Assembly: GCF_011605345.1 (NCBI RefSeq)
Contig: NZ_JAAOXM010000001.1
Location: forward strand, 1,426,001-1,490,000
Length of the DNA: 64,000 bases
Source: Burkholderia sp. D-99
GTDB taxonomy: Bacteria > Pseudomonadota > Gammaproteobacteria > Burkholderiales > Burkholderiaceae
Reading direction: 5' to 3'
The notes beneath the pieces were generated by a model. The model was not told the origin of the DNA, made no database searches, and saw only the letters and a list, made by a program, of their open reading frames with translations. The position numbers and the translations under genes are program-made. Positions 1 through 9,049 of this stretch are shown here, in pieces (the first letter of the stretch is position 1; each line of letters starts with the position of its first letter).

Positions 1-341
1 CGCCCGTAGATCACCGCGGATCGATAATTCATCGAATGATTAAAGGCTGACCTGGCCAACACGAGCCCGTCCAGCAACGTAATTGCGACGGAGGCCGGTG
101 CGCCCGCCGACAGCGCCTTGATCATCCGGCTGCCGTTGGACCCGTGAATATAGAGGTCATCGCCCCGTCTCCAGTGCGCGGTCGGGATACAGTGCGTGTC
201 CTCGCCTGCACCGAACGCGATGTGGCAGACGTAGGCTTCGTCCACGATGCGATGAAGCATCGTGCGATCGCGATTCACCAATTCCGGCAGGCGGCGAATG
301 GTGGTGCGGGGGGTGGAAGAGATGACGGTCTGGTCTTTCAT
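1..341 (-). CDS. Pyridoxamine 5'-phosphate oxidase-family flavin/nucleotide-binding protein (partial, C-terminus beyond window)
   Basis: Read on the minus strand from ATG at 341, the frame stays open to the window edge, so the 3' end is missing. The protein begins MKDQTVISSTP and contains LHRIVDEAYVCHIAFGAGED followed by HCIPTAHWRRGDDLYIHGSN. This is the N-terminal FMN-binding barrel pattern of PNPOx-like 'flavin-nucleotide-binding' proteins. Such proteins bind FMN and often reduce or degrade small molecules, but no substrate can be read from sequence. It is divergent from the MocR-type regulator at 656. MocR/PdxR regulators commonly sit beside PNPOx-like genes, which supports a regulator-target pair. 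The family call is good; the exact function is unknown. Confidence 0.8.
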   Translation of the reverse strand, partial: MKDQTVISSTPRTTIRRLPELVNRDRTMLHRIVDEAYVCHIAFGAGEDTHCIPTAHWRRGDDLYIHGSNGSRMIKALSAGAPASVAITLLDGLVLARSAFNHSMNYRSAVIYG

Positions 342-655
342 GTTTCGATTTCCTGTTCGCGCACCGTTGCACGCATCGAGCGGCCCGCGTTCCGGCACGA
401 CGCAGGAATCCGCCCATAATATCTTTGTACTGCGAAGTTAATAGAATTGAACGCGTACAGCTTCCACGTCTGAACGACCGGTCAATCGGCCCATCGACAG
501 TCGCTCTCCAAATCGAGCAAAATACGCGCGTGCCGCAATCCGTGACGATCGCCGGAAAGACCCTCGCCCCGGCCGGCACCGCGAGAACGTGAACGATACG
601 ATGCGCGACGAATCTTCAAAAGAACCAGCTCAACGAAAAATTCTGGAACCAGCCC
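342..655. promoter_or_regulatory. Divergent intergenic region between PNPOx-like gene and MocR regulator
   Basis: About 310 bp separates two divergently transcribed genes. It must hold the promoters of both and, by analogy with other MocR-family regulators, probably the regulator's own binding sites. No clear repeat or consensus promoter was identified by eye. Short open frames here look like chance frames. Confidence 0.4.
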
Positions 656-2122
656 ATGGATCTCGCGCTGCTCATCTCATCGCTTTCCAGACAGGACGGC
701 ACGACACGCCACAGCCAGCAGGAAGCCCTCTACCGGAGCCTGCGCAACATGCTGCTGGACGGACACATCCCGGCCGGCACGCGGCTCGTGTCGACGCGCG
801 TGCTCGCCACGGAATTGGGCATCGCGCGCAACTCGGCGGTCTATGCGTACGAGCGCCTTGCCGAGGAAGGCTTCGTGGCGGCCACGCGCAACGGTACGAT
901 CACGCGATGGGACGGATGCGGCCGTTCGAGCGCCGGGCGCGAAACCGGCCCGGCCACGGTTCAATTGTCCGAGCGCGTGCACGGGCTGGAGAACGCCGAC
1001 CCCGAACCCGAACGCATGCTGCCGTTCGTTCCCGGTCTTCCGTCGCTCGATGAATTCCCCGTTGCCCAGTGGCGCCGCTGCATCGAGCATGCATGGAAAA
1101 TCATCAAGCCCGCGCAGCTCGCATACGGTCCGGTCGAAGGGCTGCCCGAATTGCGGCGTGCCGTGGCCGCCTACATCCGGGTCTCGCGAGGCGTGCGCTG
1201 CGAAACAGGCCAGGTATTCATCACCGACGGCACGCAAAGCAGCCTCGAACTATGCGCGCGCATGCTGGCGAATCCCGGCGAATTCGGCTGGCTCGAGAAC
1301 CCCTGCTACAACGGCGCCCGTACCGCATTCCGCTCGACCGGCCTGGAGATCGTGCCGATCGAGGTCGACCACGAAGGGATGGCGCCAACCGACGAGCAGT
1401 GGCGAACCCGGCCACCCAGGTTGATCTATACGACACCATCGCATCAATACCCGCTCGGCGCGCTGATGAGCCCCCGGCGGCGAGCGGCACTCGTCGAGCA
1501 CGCGCGCGCGTGCGGCGCGTGGATCATCGAGGACGATTACGACAGCGAGTTCCGCCACGGCGGCCAGCCGCTGCCCGCGATCCAGGGCTTGCATGCCGAC
1601 GCACCGGTCTGCTATCTGGGCACCTTCAGCAAGACGATGTTTCCCGCCCTTCGGCTCGGCTTCATGGTGGTTCCGCCGGTTCTGGTCGACCGCTTCACCA
1701 GAACGCTGCGCGAACTCGTCCATCGCGGCCATCCGGCCGATCAGCTGGCGATGGCCGAATTCATCGACACCGGCCTCTTTGCGCGGCACCTGCGCAGGAT
1801 GAGGACGCTGTACGCCGAGCGGCGGAGCAGCCTCGAAGCGGCACTCGCCCGCCACCTCGGCACCGCGCTGAGCGTTCGGGAAAGCCCGGGCGGCATGCAT
1901 CTGTCGGCGGATCTCGCGATGCCGCTGCACGATACCGACGTCGCCCGCGCCGCAGCCGCGCATGGCCTGCTGCTTCAGCCGCTGAGCAGCTATCGGGTCG
2001 GCGACGGCCGGCCGTACAACGGCTTCGTGCTCGGATACTCCGGGCTGAACGACGCAACGATCGAGGCCGCGACGATGCAGCTCGCGGCCGTCATCGATGC
2101 GCAGGGCCGCACGCGTTGCTGA
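656..2122 (+). CDS. MocR/PdxR-type GntR regulator with aminotransferase-like domain
   Basis: 488 aa, normal length for MocR regulators. Residues about 15-85 form a GntR winged helix (QEALYRSLRNMLLDGHIPAG, then TRVLATELGIARNSAVYAYE). Residues about 120-480 resemble fold-type I aminotransferases: YGPVEGLPELRRAVAAY, the IIEDDYDSEFR stretch and GTFSKTMFPALRLGF, whose Lys is the usual PLP-binding lysine. Such proteins sense PLP or an amino-acid adduct and control vitamin B6 or amine metabolism. The ATG at 656 has GGA about 8 nt upstream. The divergent PNPOx-like gene is the most likely target, which is an inference from position. Confidence 0.9.
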   Translation: MDLALLISSLSRQDGTTRHSQQEALYRSLRNMLLDGHIPAGTRLVSTRVLATELGIARNSAVYAYERLAEEGFVAATRNGTITRWDGCGRSSAGRETGPATVQLSERVHGLENADPEPERMLPFVPGLPSLDEFPVAQWRRCIEHAWKIIKPAQLAYGPVEGLPELRRAVAAYIRVSRGVRCETGQVFITDGTQSSLELCARMLANPGEFGWLENPCYNGARTAFRSTGLEIVPIEVDHEGMAPTDEQWRTRPPRLIYTTPSHQYPLGALMSPRRRAALVEHARACGAWIIEDDYDSEFRHGGQPLPAIQGLHADAPVCYLGTFSKTMFPALRLGFMVVPPVLVDRFTRTLRELVHRGHPADQLAMAEFIDTGLFARHLRRMRTLYAERRSSLEAALARHLGTALSVRESPGGMHLSADLAMPLHDTDVARAAAAHGLLLQPLSSYRVGDGRPYNGFVLGYSGLNDATIEAATMQLAAVIDAQGRTRC

Positions 2123-2144
2123 GCGTCGCACGCGGCATCGTCGC

Positions 2145-3695
2145 TCACAGTTGCGATTCAAGCGGAAACAGCCCGAGAAACCAGACTTCCATCCGCCGCC
2201 CGGCCGACACCTCCGGCTCGTGATCGAGCTCGGTGACCTCCCCGTTCGCATCGGTCTGTATCCACTTGAGCTGCCCTTTGCCGGCCGGATCGGTCCTCGG
2301 CTCGACGCGCCACGCGATTCGATCGAGCCGCGCTTCCAGATCGTTTGCCACCTGCGACGCAATCGCCGGACTCTCGCAATAAACGCCGATCTCCGTATTG
2401 AGGTTCAGCGAGCGTGGATCGAGATTCATCGACCCGATGAAAATGCTCTTGTGATCGAACACGTAGGTCTTCGCATGCAGCGACGCACGCGACGACCCGA
2501 TGATGACCTGCTTCGAAATGCTCTTGTCGCCCGACGGCCGCCGTTCGTAAAGCCGTACACCGGCGGCCACGAGATCGCTCCGGTAGTGCCGGTAGCCCGC
2601 ATGCACGGCCGCCACGTCGGTCGACGCGAGCGAGTTGGTCAGCACCGTTACACGCACGCCGCGCGCCGTGAGCGCGCGCAGCCGCTCGACGACATCCTTG
2701 CCCGGCACGAAATACGGCGACACGATCAGCAGGTCATGTTCGGGCTGCAACGCGAGCGCCCGCAACTTTGGCATCAGATGCCCGTCGCTGTCCTTCGGTG
2801 CGTGCGCGATCTTCGCCGGATCGTCGTACAGCACCGTAGCGCGCCCCCACGACAATTCCGTGCCCTGCCCATGAACGATCCGGTCGAGCCGCTGCCTGGC
2901 CTCGAGCACGTACGGATTGTCCTCCATGGCCCTCAGGTAGTCGCGCAACCGTTCGCGCTCACGGTCCAGCCCGCCCGGCGCCGCATCGTGCCCGACCAGC
3001 GCACTGATCGGATACGCGTACGGGGAATTCCAGAACGTGTCGAATTCGGTCGAGATGTCGTTCACGACCGGGCCGTGAACGACAACATCGAGATCGCCGA
3101 ACTCCAGCATCGACGATGCACCGAAATACTCGTCGCCGATATTGCGGCCGCCGACGATCGCCGCCTGGTTGTCCGCGATCATCGCCTTGTTGTGCATGCG
3201 CCGGTTGACGCGCGAGAACTCGAACACCGTGCCGATCTTCTTGAACCGTCGCGTGGCGACCGGATTGAACAGCCGGATCTCGATGTTCGGATGCGAACTG
3301 ATCTCGAGCAGCTTGCGGTCGTCCGCGTTCGTACCGAGATCGTCGAGCAGCGCACGAACGCGGACACCGCGATCGGCCGCGCGAATGATCGCGTCGGCCA
3401 GTTCGTGCCCGGTCAGGTCGTCGTGCCAGATGTAGTACTGAAGATCGAGCGACCGGTCCGCGCGATCGGCGAGCAACACCCGCGCGTCCAGCGCGTCGAC
3501 CGGATCGGTCAGCAGGTGAAACGCGTCCTGCCCCGGATGCGCACTGGCCTGCTGCCGGAACGCGACGCCCAGCCGCGTGTTGTCCGTATCGGTGAATGCG
3601 TGCGTCGGCGCGCGGTCGGCCTGCGGCGGCAGGCTCGCGCATGCAACGAGCGCCAGCAACGAAAGAATCGCACCCCACGAACGCAGCATGGTCAT
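2145..3695 (-). CDS. Phospholipase D-family lipoprotein (cardiolipin synthase-like)
   Basis: 516 aa with an N-terminal hydrophobic segment ending in LLALVACASL, a typical lipobox with Cys at about residue 19. The mature protein is therefore predicted to be anchored in the periplasm or outer membrane. Two HKD motifs are visible: RRMHNKAMIADNQAAIVGGR in the first half and ASLHAKTYVFDHKSIFIGS in the second, each followed by the N/S/D pattern expected of PLD enzymes. These make phosphatidyl-transfer or phosphodiester hydrolysis likely; the substrate is unknown. It is convergent with the upstream regulator (22-bp gap) and apparently monocistronic. Confidence 0.9.
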   Translation of the reverse strand: MTMLRSWGAILSLLALVACASLPPQADRAPTHAFTDTDNTRLGVAFRQQASAHPGQDAFHLLTDPVDALDARVLLADRADRSLDLQYYIWHDDLTGHELADAIIRAADRGVRVRALLDDLGTNADDRKLLEISSHPNIEIRLFNPVATRRFKKIGTVFEFSRVNRRMHNKAMIADNQAAIVGGRNIGDEYFGASSMLEFGDLDVVVHGPVVNDISTEFDTFWNSPYAYPISALVGHDAAPGGLDRERERLRDYLRAMEDNPYVLEARQRLDRIVHGQGTELSWGRATVLYDDPAKIAHAPKDSDGHLMPKLRALALQPEHDLLIVSPYFVPGKDVVERLRALTARGVRVTVLTNSLASTDVAAVHAGYRHYRSDLVAAGVRLYERRPSGDKSISKQVIIGSSRASLHAKTYVFDHKSIFIGSMNLDPRSLNLNTEIGVYCESPAIASQVANDLEARLDRIAWRVEPRTDPAGKGQLKWIQTDANGEVTELDHEPEVSAGRRMEVWFLGLFPLESQL

Positions 3696-3884
3696 GATTG
3701 CCGTCCCGCTCCCGGCCGAAGTCTGTTTATTCTCGCCGCCGGATGGATCGCGGGGCTGCCTGGCTTTCCTTCGGCCGTACCCGGTATTGCGTGTGGCACG
3801 GCCGCGCTACAGGATACTTCGATTGACTGCGGCGCGGCACCCTCTCGGTACTTTCCTGATCGTGGCACGCGTCCACACAAAGAA

Positions 3885-3918
3885 AAAACCCGCGACGCAT
3901 GAAGCCATCGCGGGTTTT
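3885..3918 (-). terminator. Rho-independent terminator-like hairpin, orphan
   Basis: Perfect 11-bp stem AAAACCCGCGA / TCGCGGGTTTT with a 12-nt loop. On the minus strand the right arm is followed by a longer T-run (GGGTTTTTTC). No minus-strand gene lies directly upstream except the ter operon, which has its own terminator at 3969-4002. It may be the leftover terminator of a gene or RNA displaced by island insertion. Confidence 0.6.
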
Positions 3919-3935
3919 CGGCATGCTGCGCGAGC

Positions 3936-3949
3936 GCGCGCATGAAATC
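3936..3949. repeat. 14-bp direct repeat, left copy (candidate att core)
   Basis: GCGCGCATGAAATC occurs here and again at 15607-15620. The two copies bracket the whole ter cluster. The sequence left of this copy is chromosomal-looking with the orphan terminator; to its right is the ter terminator. Calling it an attachment core is an inference. Confidence 0.45.
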
Positions 3950-3968
3950 CAAGCGGCTCAAAAAACAC

Positions 3969-4002
3969 CCCAAATGTTGGATCGATGTCCAATTTTTGGG
4001 GG
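3969..4002 (-). terminator. Terminator of the ter operon
   Basis: Near-symmetric hairpin of 14 nt per arm with a 6-nt loop (TCGATG). The arms are CCCCAAATGTTGGA and TCCAATTTTTGGGG, giving 12 Watson-Crick pairs plus one G-T. On the minus strand it is followed by TGTTTTTTG. It lies 25 bp past the terE stop codon, so it fits as the rho-independent terminator of the operon. Confidence 0.75.
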
Positions 4003-4026
4003 GCAGCTCATTTCCTGCCTTTCGGA

Positions 4027-4605
4027 TTAGCCGATGCTCACGCCGTAGGCTTCCGCCAGCGGCTTCAGGCCGCCAGAGAAACCTTGTCCGATCGCCTTAA
4101 ACTTGAACTCGTCATTGTGGCGGTACAGCTCGCCGAAGATCATGGCGGTTTCGGTGGAGGCATCTTCGGACAGGTCGTAGCGGGCGATTTCCTTGCCGTC
4201 GGCCTTGTTCAGGACACGGATATAGGCATTGCTCACCTGGCCGAACGACTGCTTGCGAGCCTCGGCATCGTGGATAGTAACGGCGAAGACCAGCTTCTTC
4301 ACGTCAGCCATCAGGCCGGTCAGCTTGACGTTGACCTGCTCGTCGTCGCCATCGCCCTGACCGGAACGGTTGTCGCCCAGATGCTCGACGGAACCGTCGG
4401 CGGACTTCTTGTTGTTGTAGAAGACGAAACTGGCGTCGCTCAGGACTTTGCCGTTTTCACCGGTGATAAAGATCGAGGCATCGAGGTCGAACTCGGTGCC
4501 GTCGGTAACTCGCGGGTCCCAACCCAAGCCGACGACCACTTCGCTCAGACCAGGCGCCTCTTTCGACAGGGAGACGTTGCCGCCTTTGGACAGACTTACA
4601 GCCAT
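4027..4605 (-). CDS. terE: TerD-family tellurium resistance protein (TerE position)
   Basis: 192 aa, the usual TerD/TerE length. It starts [20 protein letters not shown] with ATG at 4605 and an AAGGAA ribosome site. The family core is present: [19 protein letters not shown] and [18 protein letters not shown], whose acidic loops bind calcium in characterised TerD proteins, then [16 protein letters not shown] and [20 protein letters not shown]. It is the last gene of the operon, and the order terZ-A-B-C-D-E matches the plasmid ter determinant. The 191-aa gene just upstream is a close paralogue. Ter proteins contribute to tellurite, colicin and phage stress resistance at the inner membrane surface. 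Confidence 0.93.
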   Translation of the reverse strand: MAVSLSKGGNVSLSKEAPGLSEVVVGLGWDPRVTDGTEFDLDASIFITGENGKVLSDASFVFYNNKKSADGSVEHLGDNRSGQGDGDDEQVNVKLTGLMADVKKLVFAVTIHDAEARKQSFGQVSNAYIRVLNKADGKEIARYDLSEDASTETAMIFGELYRHNDEFKFKAIGQGFSGGLKPLAEAYGVSIG

Positions 4606-4637
4606 GGAGTGATTCCTTGTTCGGATGAGAAGGCCAA

Positions 4638-5213
4638 TCAGAAGTTCATGCCGTAGCCGTTGGCCACGGCACGCAGGCCGCCGGCGTAACCTTGGCCAAC
4701 CGCGCGGAATTTCCACTCACCGTTGTTACGGTACAGCTCAGCGAAGATCATCGCGGTTTCGGTGGAGGCGTCTTCCGCCAGGTCGTAGCGAACCACCTCG
4801 GCGCCGGAGACCTGGTTCACAACACGGATGAACGAGTTGCCGACCTGACCGAAGTTCTGCTTGCGCGCTTCTGCGTCGTGGATGGTGACGGTGAAGGCAA
4901 TCTTGTCGACGTCGCCCGGAACGCGGCTCAGATCGACCTTGATCACTTCGTCATCGCCCTCGCCAGCACCGGTACGGTTGTCACCGGTGTGCTCGATAGA
5001 ACCGTCCTGGCTGCGCAGTTGGTTGTAGAAGATGAAGTCGGCTTCACCGCGGACTTTGCCGTTGGCCCCCAGCAGGAACGCACTGGCATCCAGGTCGAAC
5101 TCGGTGCCGTCGGTAGTGCGCGGGTCCCAGCCCAGGCCAACCAGGATCGTGGTCAGGCTCGGGTCGGCTTTGGACAGGGAAAGGTTGCCGCCTTTTTGAA
5201 GAGTCAATGCCAT
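4638..5213 (-). CDS. terD: TerD-family tellurium resistance protein (TerD position)
   Basis: 191 aa, beginning [20 protein letters not shown]. The characteristic segments are [55 protein letters not shown] and [20 protein letters not shown]. The Asp-rich strand-loop elements are the calcium-binding sites of the family. It follows terC by 27 bp and precedes the terE-position gene by 32 bp. RBS AAAGGAGC lies upstream. D and E are assigned only by order in the operon. Confidence 0.94.
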   Translation of the reverse strand: MALTLQKGGNLSLSKADPSLTTILVGLGWDPRTTDGTEFDLDASAFLLGANGKVRGEADFIFYNQLRSQDGSIEHTGDNRTGAGEGDDEVIKVDLSRVPGDVDKIAFTVTIHDAEARKQNFGQVGNSFIRVVNQVSGAEVVRYDLAEDASTETAMIFAELYRNNGEWKFRAVGQGYAGGLRAVANGYGMNF

Positions 5214-5240
5214 GAAAGTAGCTCCTTTTGGTTATATGGA

Positions 5241-6269
5241 TTACTGATTTTTGGTTTGCGCCTCTCCCTTTTCCGGGAAGATCACGCTGGCCAGGATGCC
5301 GATTGCCAGGACTGCCAGTACGATGAGCAGGCTGGTGTTCGGATCGATGCTGATTCCGTGGTGGAACAGATGGTCGGTTGCGTTCAGACCAAGTTTGGCT
5401 GCGATGAAGAACAGCAGTACGACCACCGCCTTCTCCAGGTGCACCAGGTAGCGCTTCAGCGCTTCCAGGACGAAGTACAGGGTACGGAGACCCAGGATTG
5501 CGAACAGCATCGCCGAGTAAACGATCAGGGGTTCACGGCTGATCGCGATTACCGCCGGGACCGAGTCGAAAGCGAACAGGACATCGGATACCTCGACCAC
5601 CACCAGGCAGAGGAACAACGGCGTAGCGAAGAGGCCACCCTTGGCCGCAAGGCTCATGCCCTTCTCGCCCTTCCGTACCTCGGCCTCGAGCTTCTTGCGG
5701 CTCACGAAGAAGTTATGGCCATATAGCTTGGGCCACACCGGAAACAGCTTTTTCGCGAAACGGTAGGCCAGGTGCTGGGAGTAGTCTTCCTCTTCATCGT
5801 CGTTACCGCCTTTGAGCATCATGACGGCAGTCCACGCGACAATTAGAGCGAAGACAATCTCGACCCAGGGTCCGAGCGCCAACAGACTGGTGCCGACGGC
5901 GACAAAGACACCGCGGAACACAATGGCCCCGATGATGCCCCAGTACAGGATGCGGTGACGCAAACCGTCCGGGACCTTGAACCACGCGAAGATGGCCATG
6001 AAGACGAACAGGTTGTCGACGGAGAGGACCTTCTCCAACGCATAACCGGTGACGAACAGACTGGCCACTTCCGCACCGTGCTGCACATACAGGAAGCCGG
6101 CAAATGCAAGGGAGATCGCCACCCAGAACACGGACCACACGGAAGCTCGGGCCAGCGTGATCGGCTTGTCGTCGCGGTGTGTGACCATGTCCAGCAGTAG
6201 GGCTGCCAGCGCCAGGCCGACGAATACCGCCACGGTCAGCGGCGGGAAGCCAATATGAGTCGTTTCCAC
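5241..6269 (-). CDS. terC: TerC-family integral membrane protein
   Basis: 342 aa if translation starts at GTG 6269 (VETTHIGFPPLTVAV), which has a GGAAG ribosome site and begins just after the terB stop. A longer frame would overlap terB. About eight or nine hydrophobic spans are visible. The TerC hallmarks are GYALEKVLSVDNLFVFMAIF and, in the second half, EVSDVLFAFDSVPAVIAIS, with their conserved Asp residues within membrane spans. A charged cytoplasmic stretch (GGNDDEEEDYSQ) separates the halves. TerC forms the membrane hub of the Ter complex with TerB and is related to metal-ion exporters. Confidence 0.95.
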   Translation of the reverse strand: METTHIGFPPLTVAVFVGLALAALLLDMVTHRDDKPITLARASVWSVFWVAISLAFAGFLYVQHGAEVASLFVTGYALEKVLSVDNLFVFMAIFAWFKVPDGLRHRILYWGIIGAIVFRGVFVAVGTSLLALGPWVEIVFALIVAWTAVMMLKGGNDDEEEDYSQHLAYRFAKKLFPVWPKLYGHNFFVSRKKLEAEVRKGEKGMSLAAKGGLFATPLFLCLVVVEVSDVLFAFDSVPAVIAISREPLIVYSAMLFAILGLRTLYFVLEALKRYLVHLEKAVVVLLFFIAAKLGLNATDHLFHHGISIDPNTSLLIVLAVLAIGILASVIFPEKGEAQTKNQ

Positions 6270-6280
6270 GTTTCGGCTTC

Positions 6281-6730
6281 CTACAGTTCGAAGTCGGCCG
6301 GGTTCAAGCCCAGTTCCAGGCAAATCAGGCGACAGGCAGCCTTTTCGTGGTCGTCGAAGTTGCCGTCGGACGCGCCAATGGCACAGGCAACTCGCACCAG
6401 CAAGCGTGCTTCACCATCCTTGCCCTTGACCTTGCTGATGGCCTTCAGGGCCTCGGCCTGGCCGATCTGGAAATCGAATTCGAACTTGGCGCAGGCGTCG
6501 TTGAATACCTTGATCACGTCAGCCAGGTTGAATACCTTCAACTCCGGGGAGTTGCTGATGAAGCCGACCATCTTCATCTTCTCTTCGGATTTGATCTCGC
6601 CATCCGCGGCAGAAATCAGCGCGCAAGCATTGACCACCGACTCCATGAAGGTCCGGTTCTTGAATTTGGCGACTTCAGTCGTCAAGGTTTCGCGGGCTTT
6701 CGCCGCGTTGGTTTTCAGCCATTCGAGCAT
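6281..6730 (-). CDS. terB: TerB tellurite resistance protein
   Basis: 149 aa, matching KlaB/TerB size. It starts MLEWLKTNAAKARETLTTEV and contains two related helical acidic motifs, NACALISAADGEIKSEEKMK and VACAIGASDGNFDDHEKAA, the paired metal-binding sites of the TerB fold. TerB is a cytoplasmic partner that binds TerC at the membrane. It sits between terA (49-bp gap) and terC (11-bp gap). Confidence 0.94.
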   Translation of the reverse strand: MLEWLKTNAAKARETLTTEVAKFKNRTFMESVVNACALISAADGEIKSEEKMKMVGFISNSPELKVFNLADVIKVFNDACAKFEFDFQIGQAEALKAISKVKGKDGEARLLVRVACAIGASDGNFDDHEKAACRLICLELGLNPADFEL

Positions 6731-6779
6731 GTGTTCCCTCTTCAGTAGGCGAAGCCCAACGGCTCCACCGGATCAGTTT

Positions 6780-7979
6780 TTACTTGGAGCCTGCTTTCCA
6801 GCGCATACCCCAGCCGTAGGAGCGATCCATTTCCTCGTGCCCAGGGTGGAAGTCGACTCGACGAGAGACCTTGGCGGTCCCATTCACGTTTTCAAGCAGG
6901 GCAATCGCGCACATGCCGTGGCGGCCTCCCTCCTCATTCATGCGGACTTCGATTTCGGGCTGGCCTGGCACGAATATGGTCACCACACCGTCGGTTGCCT
7001 TCCAGTTGGGGGCACCGTCGTAGATGAACGCGAAAACCAGGATGCGTTTGATCTCGCTCCATCGTTGCCCGTTGATGTGAAGCCATTCGCCACCGGTGAT
7101 TGCGCCGGTACGGTCATCCCCCATGAGCTGGATATAGGGCTCCTCCCGCAGATCGCCGAAACGCCCGCCGAGTGCTTGTACCGCTCCTTTGAGGCCGTCC
7201 TGCATTTCAAACAGGCAACCCAGGTCCAGGTCGACGGCACTGCGTTTGCCCAAGAGACCGCCAAGAAGGCCACTCCCGCCCTGGTTCCAGTTCAGGTTGA
7301 CCTTGATTTCGCCGAAGCCAGCAGATGTCTTCTCCAGACTGATGCTGGATCGCGACTTGTCAAGCGTCACTTTGCTGAGGCTGATCGTGGGTTTCGGGGC
7401 AGCAGGGGGTACCCAAGCGGGGGCCGGCACAGGTGCTGGAGCCGGCGCGGAAGGGCTTTGCACCGGAGTGCCCGAAGGTGCCGCAATGTCGACACCAAAG
7501 TGCTTTGCCAGCGGCTCGAGGCCACCAGCGAAACCCTGTCCAACACAGCGGAACTTCCATGCGTCCTGGCGGCGGTAAAACTCCGCGAGGATCAGAGCAG
7601 TCTCGTTCATCCCGGAAGTTGGGATCTGCGCCTCGATCCCGCCAGTAACGGACACAGCCAGTGTCGAAACGCGGTCGAAGGTCGCCTTGTTCTCGTAGAT
7701 GGTCGCGGTGAGCGCGACTTTCTCCACGGCGGGGTCAATCCGACTGAGGTCCACGGCGAATGCTGCTCGGCCGGCCGACGTGGCAGTCAACTGGACTGCG
7801 CCACCCAGCACGCTGGATTGACCGTAGAAACACATGTCGCCATCGCCTCGCACTTTCCCGGCAGAGGTCAGGACAAATGCGGAGATGTCGATATCAGCGC
7901 CTGGAATCGGGGTGTAGCTGATGTCCACGCGCAATTGGCCGACGGCAACCGGCGCATTCCCGCCAGGTACGAGTGTCAT
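6780..7979 (-). CDS. terA: TerA-type protein with two TerD-like domains
   Basis: 399 aa. The N-terminal half is a diverged TerD domain (VDISYTPIPGADIDISAFVL to MNETALILAEFYRRQDAWKF). A Pro/Ala linker follows, around residues 170-195. The C-terminal half is a second domain: SRSSISLEKTSAGFGEIKVN, AVDLDLGCLFEMQDGLKGAV and GDDRTGAITGGEWLHING. This arrangement is that of TerA. The ATG overlaps the terZ stop in an ATGA, indicating coupled translation. It acts with the other Ter proteins; no enzymatic motif is seen. Confidence 0.92.
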   Translation of the reverse strand: MTLVPGGNAPVAVGQLRVDISYTPIPGADIDISAFVLTSAGKVRGDGDMCFYGQSSVLGGAVQLTATSAGRAAFAVDLSRIDPAVEKVALTATIYENKATFDRVSTLAVSVTGGIEAQIPTSGMNETALILAEFYRRQDAWKFRCVGQGFAGGLEPLAKHFGVDIAAPSGTPVQSPSAPAPAPVPAPAWVPPAAPKPTISLSKVTLDKSRSSISLEKTSAGFGEIKVNLNWNQGGSGLLGGLLGKRSAVDLDLGCLFEMQDGLKGAVQALGGRFGDLREEPYIQLMGDDRTGAITGGEWLHINGQRWSEIKRILVFAFIYDGAPNWKATDGVVTIFVPGQPEIEVRMNEEGGRHGMCAIALLENVNGTAKVSRRVDFHPGHEEMDRSYGWGMRWKAGSK

Positions 7980-8569
7980 GCGCGCACCGCCTGAATCGCC
8001 AGGTTGACGAGATCATCTGCCGTGCGGCCATTGGTGGACTGGCCGATCGCCTTGAACTCCCAGCCGCCGCCGTTGCGGCTGAGGCTGGCCATAACAACAC
8101 CGGTGTGGCGACCTTTCTCCGCCAGATTGAAGCGCGCCAGCTCCTGGTTTTTCGACTGGTTGAGGATGCGGCAGTAGGCGTTCTCGATCTGGTCGAAAGT
8201 CTGTCCGCGGAAGCTGTTCACGGTGAACACAAGATGCTGGACGGCGCCCGGCAGGCGCTGCAGGTCGACATTGATGGTTTCATCATCGCCATCGCCCTCG
8301 CCAGTCAGGTTGTCGCCGGAGTGCTCGATGGAACCGTCTTTGGACGTCAACTGACGGAACCAGACCAGATCGATCGGATTCATGCCGCTGTCCAGCAGGA
8401 TGCAGGACGCGTCGAGGTCGATCTCGTTGCTACCGCCACCCAGCATCTTGGAGAAGAAACCACCGGACTTCACCGGATCCCAACCTAGGCCCAGACTAAC
8501 CGAGGTCAGGCCACTGCCCGCGGTTTTTTCCAGCGAGATGCTCTGATTCTTGCTCAGGGTGAGTGCCAT
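7976..8569 (-). CDS. terZ: TerD-family protein (TerZ position)
   Basis: 197 aa, starting MALTLSKNQSISLEKTAGSG at ATG 8569 with an AAGGAG site. The family pattern is GLGWDPVKSGGFF, NEIDLDASCILLDSGMNP, DNLTGEGDGDDETINVDL and LAEKGRHTGVVMASLSRNGG. As the first ter structural gene before terA it matches TerZ by order and by the SGGFFSK insertion after GWDP. The stop overlaps the terA start. Confidence 0.93.
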   Translation of the reverse strand: MALTLSKNQSISLEKTAGSGLTSVSLGLGWDPVKSGGFFSKMLGGGSNEIDLDASCILLDSGMNPIDLVWFRQLTSKDGSIEHSGDNLTGEGDGDDETINVDLQRLPGAVQHLVFTVNSFRGQTFDQIENAYCRILNQSKNQELARFNLAEKGRHTGVVMASLSRNGGGWEFKAIGQSTNGRTADDLVNLAIQAVRA

Positions 8570-8619
8570 TCTTACGCTCCTTGTTGATCTTCAGTGTTCG
8601 CGTGGGAGACCGGGCAGAG

Positions 8620-9049
8620 TCACGCTCCCCAGGCCCCGGTGTTGCTAAACCGCGAGCGGGATCGCCGCTGCGCGGGGTGAAAAATGTCGCCCATGCTCAT
8701 GTTGCGCAGCAGCCGGAACTCATGGTCCCCACGCGTATCGCCCCATGCGCTCGGCCGATATCGCGTCAACGGGCCGTCGACCGTTTCCAGGCGGACTACC
8801 TTGTTCCCGCAGCGGCAGTTCTTCCCTATAACCCTGGCGCTGGTCGGTTGGGCGTTCGGTTCGTCGCGAGCCATACCCCGGGTTTACATGCGTCAGTCCG
8901 GAAAGAGCCAGCCCGACGATGCGGCGGGAGCACTCGCGCTTGCCGAAGGCGAATCCCAGGGGCGAAACAACGCGAGGAGCACCATCGAAGTCGAACACCG
9001 AACGCCCCTTCGCCCCTTTCGGTCCGGCCTCAAGGATTTCCATGCTCAT
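8620..9049 (-). pseudogene. Small ORF pair in the ter operon, possible single frameshifted gene
   Basis: ATG at 9049 overlaps the aldolase stop codon (ATGA), so translation probably starts here: MSMEILEAGPKGAKGRSVF onward. That frame runs to 8720. From 8874 a second frame begins MARDEPNAQPTSARVIGKNC and ends at 8620 in NTGAWGA. The two frames differ by one base and meet in a short G/C run (CCCGGGGT). Removing one G would join HVNPG to MARDEP and give a protein of about 140 aa. The second part has CRCGN, a possible single metal-binding knuckle. I do not recognise a family. It could be one damaged gene, two short overlapping genes, or a sequencing error. Confidence 0.45.

Noticed and set aside
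1250..2362. Minus-strand open frame opposite the MocR regulator
   Set aside because: Mirror frame of a well-supported gene.
2097..3902. Plus-strand open frame of about 600 codons
   Set aside because: Mirror frame of the phospholipase D gene in GC-rich DNA; Arg-rich, low-complexity translation.
6255..7994. Long plus-strand open frame (579 aa)
   Set aside because: Antisense to terB and terA, whose minus-strand proteins match known families throughout; the plus-strand protein has no coherent domain.
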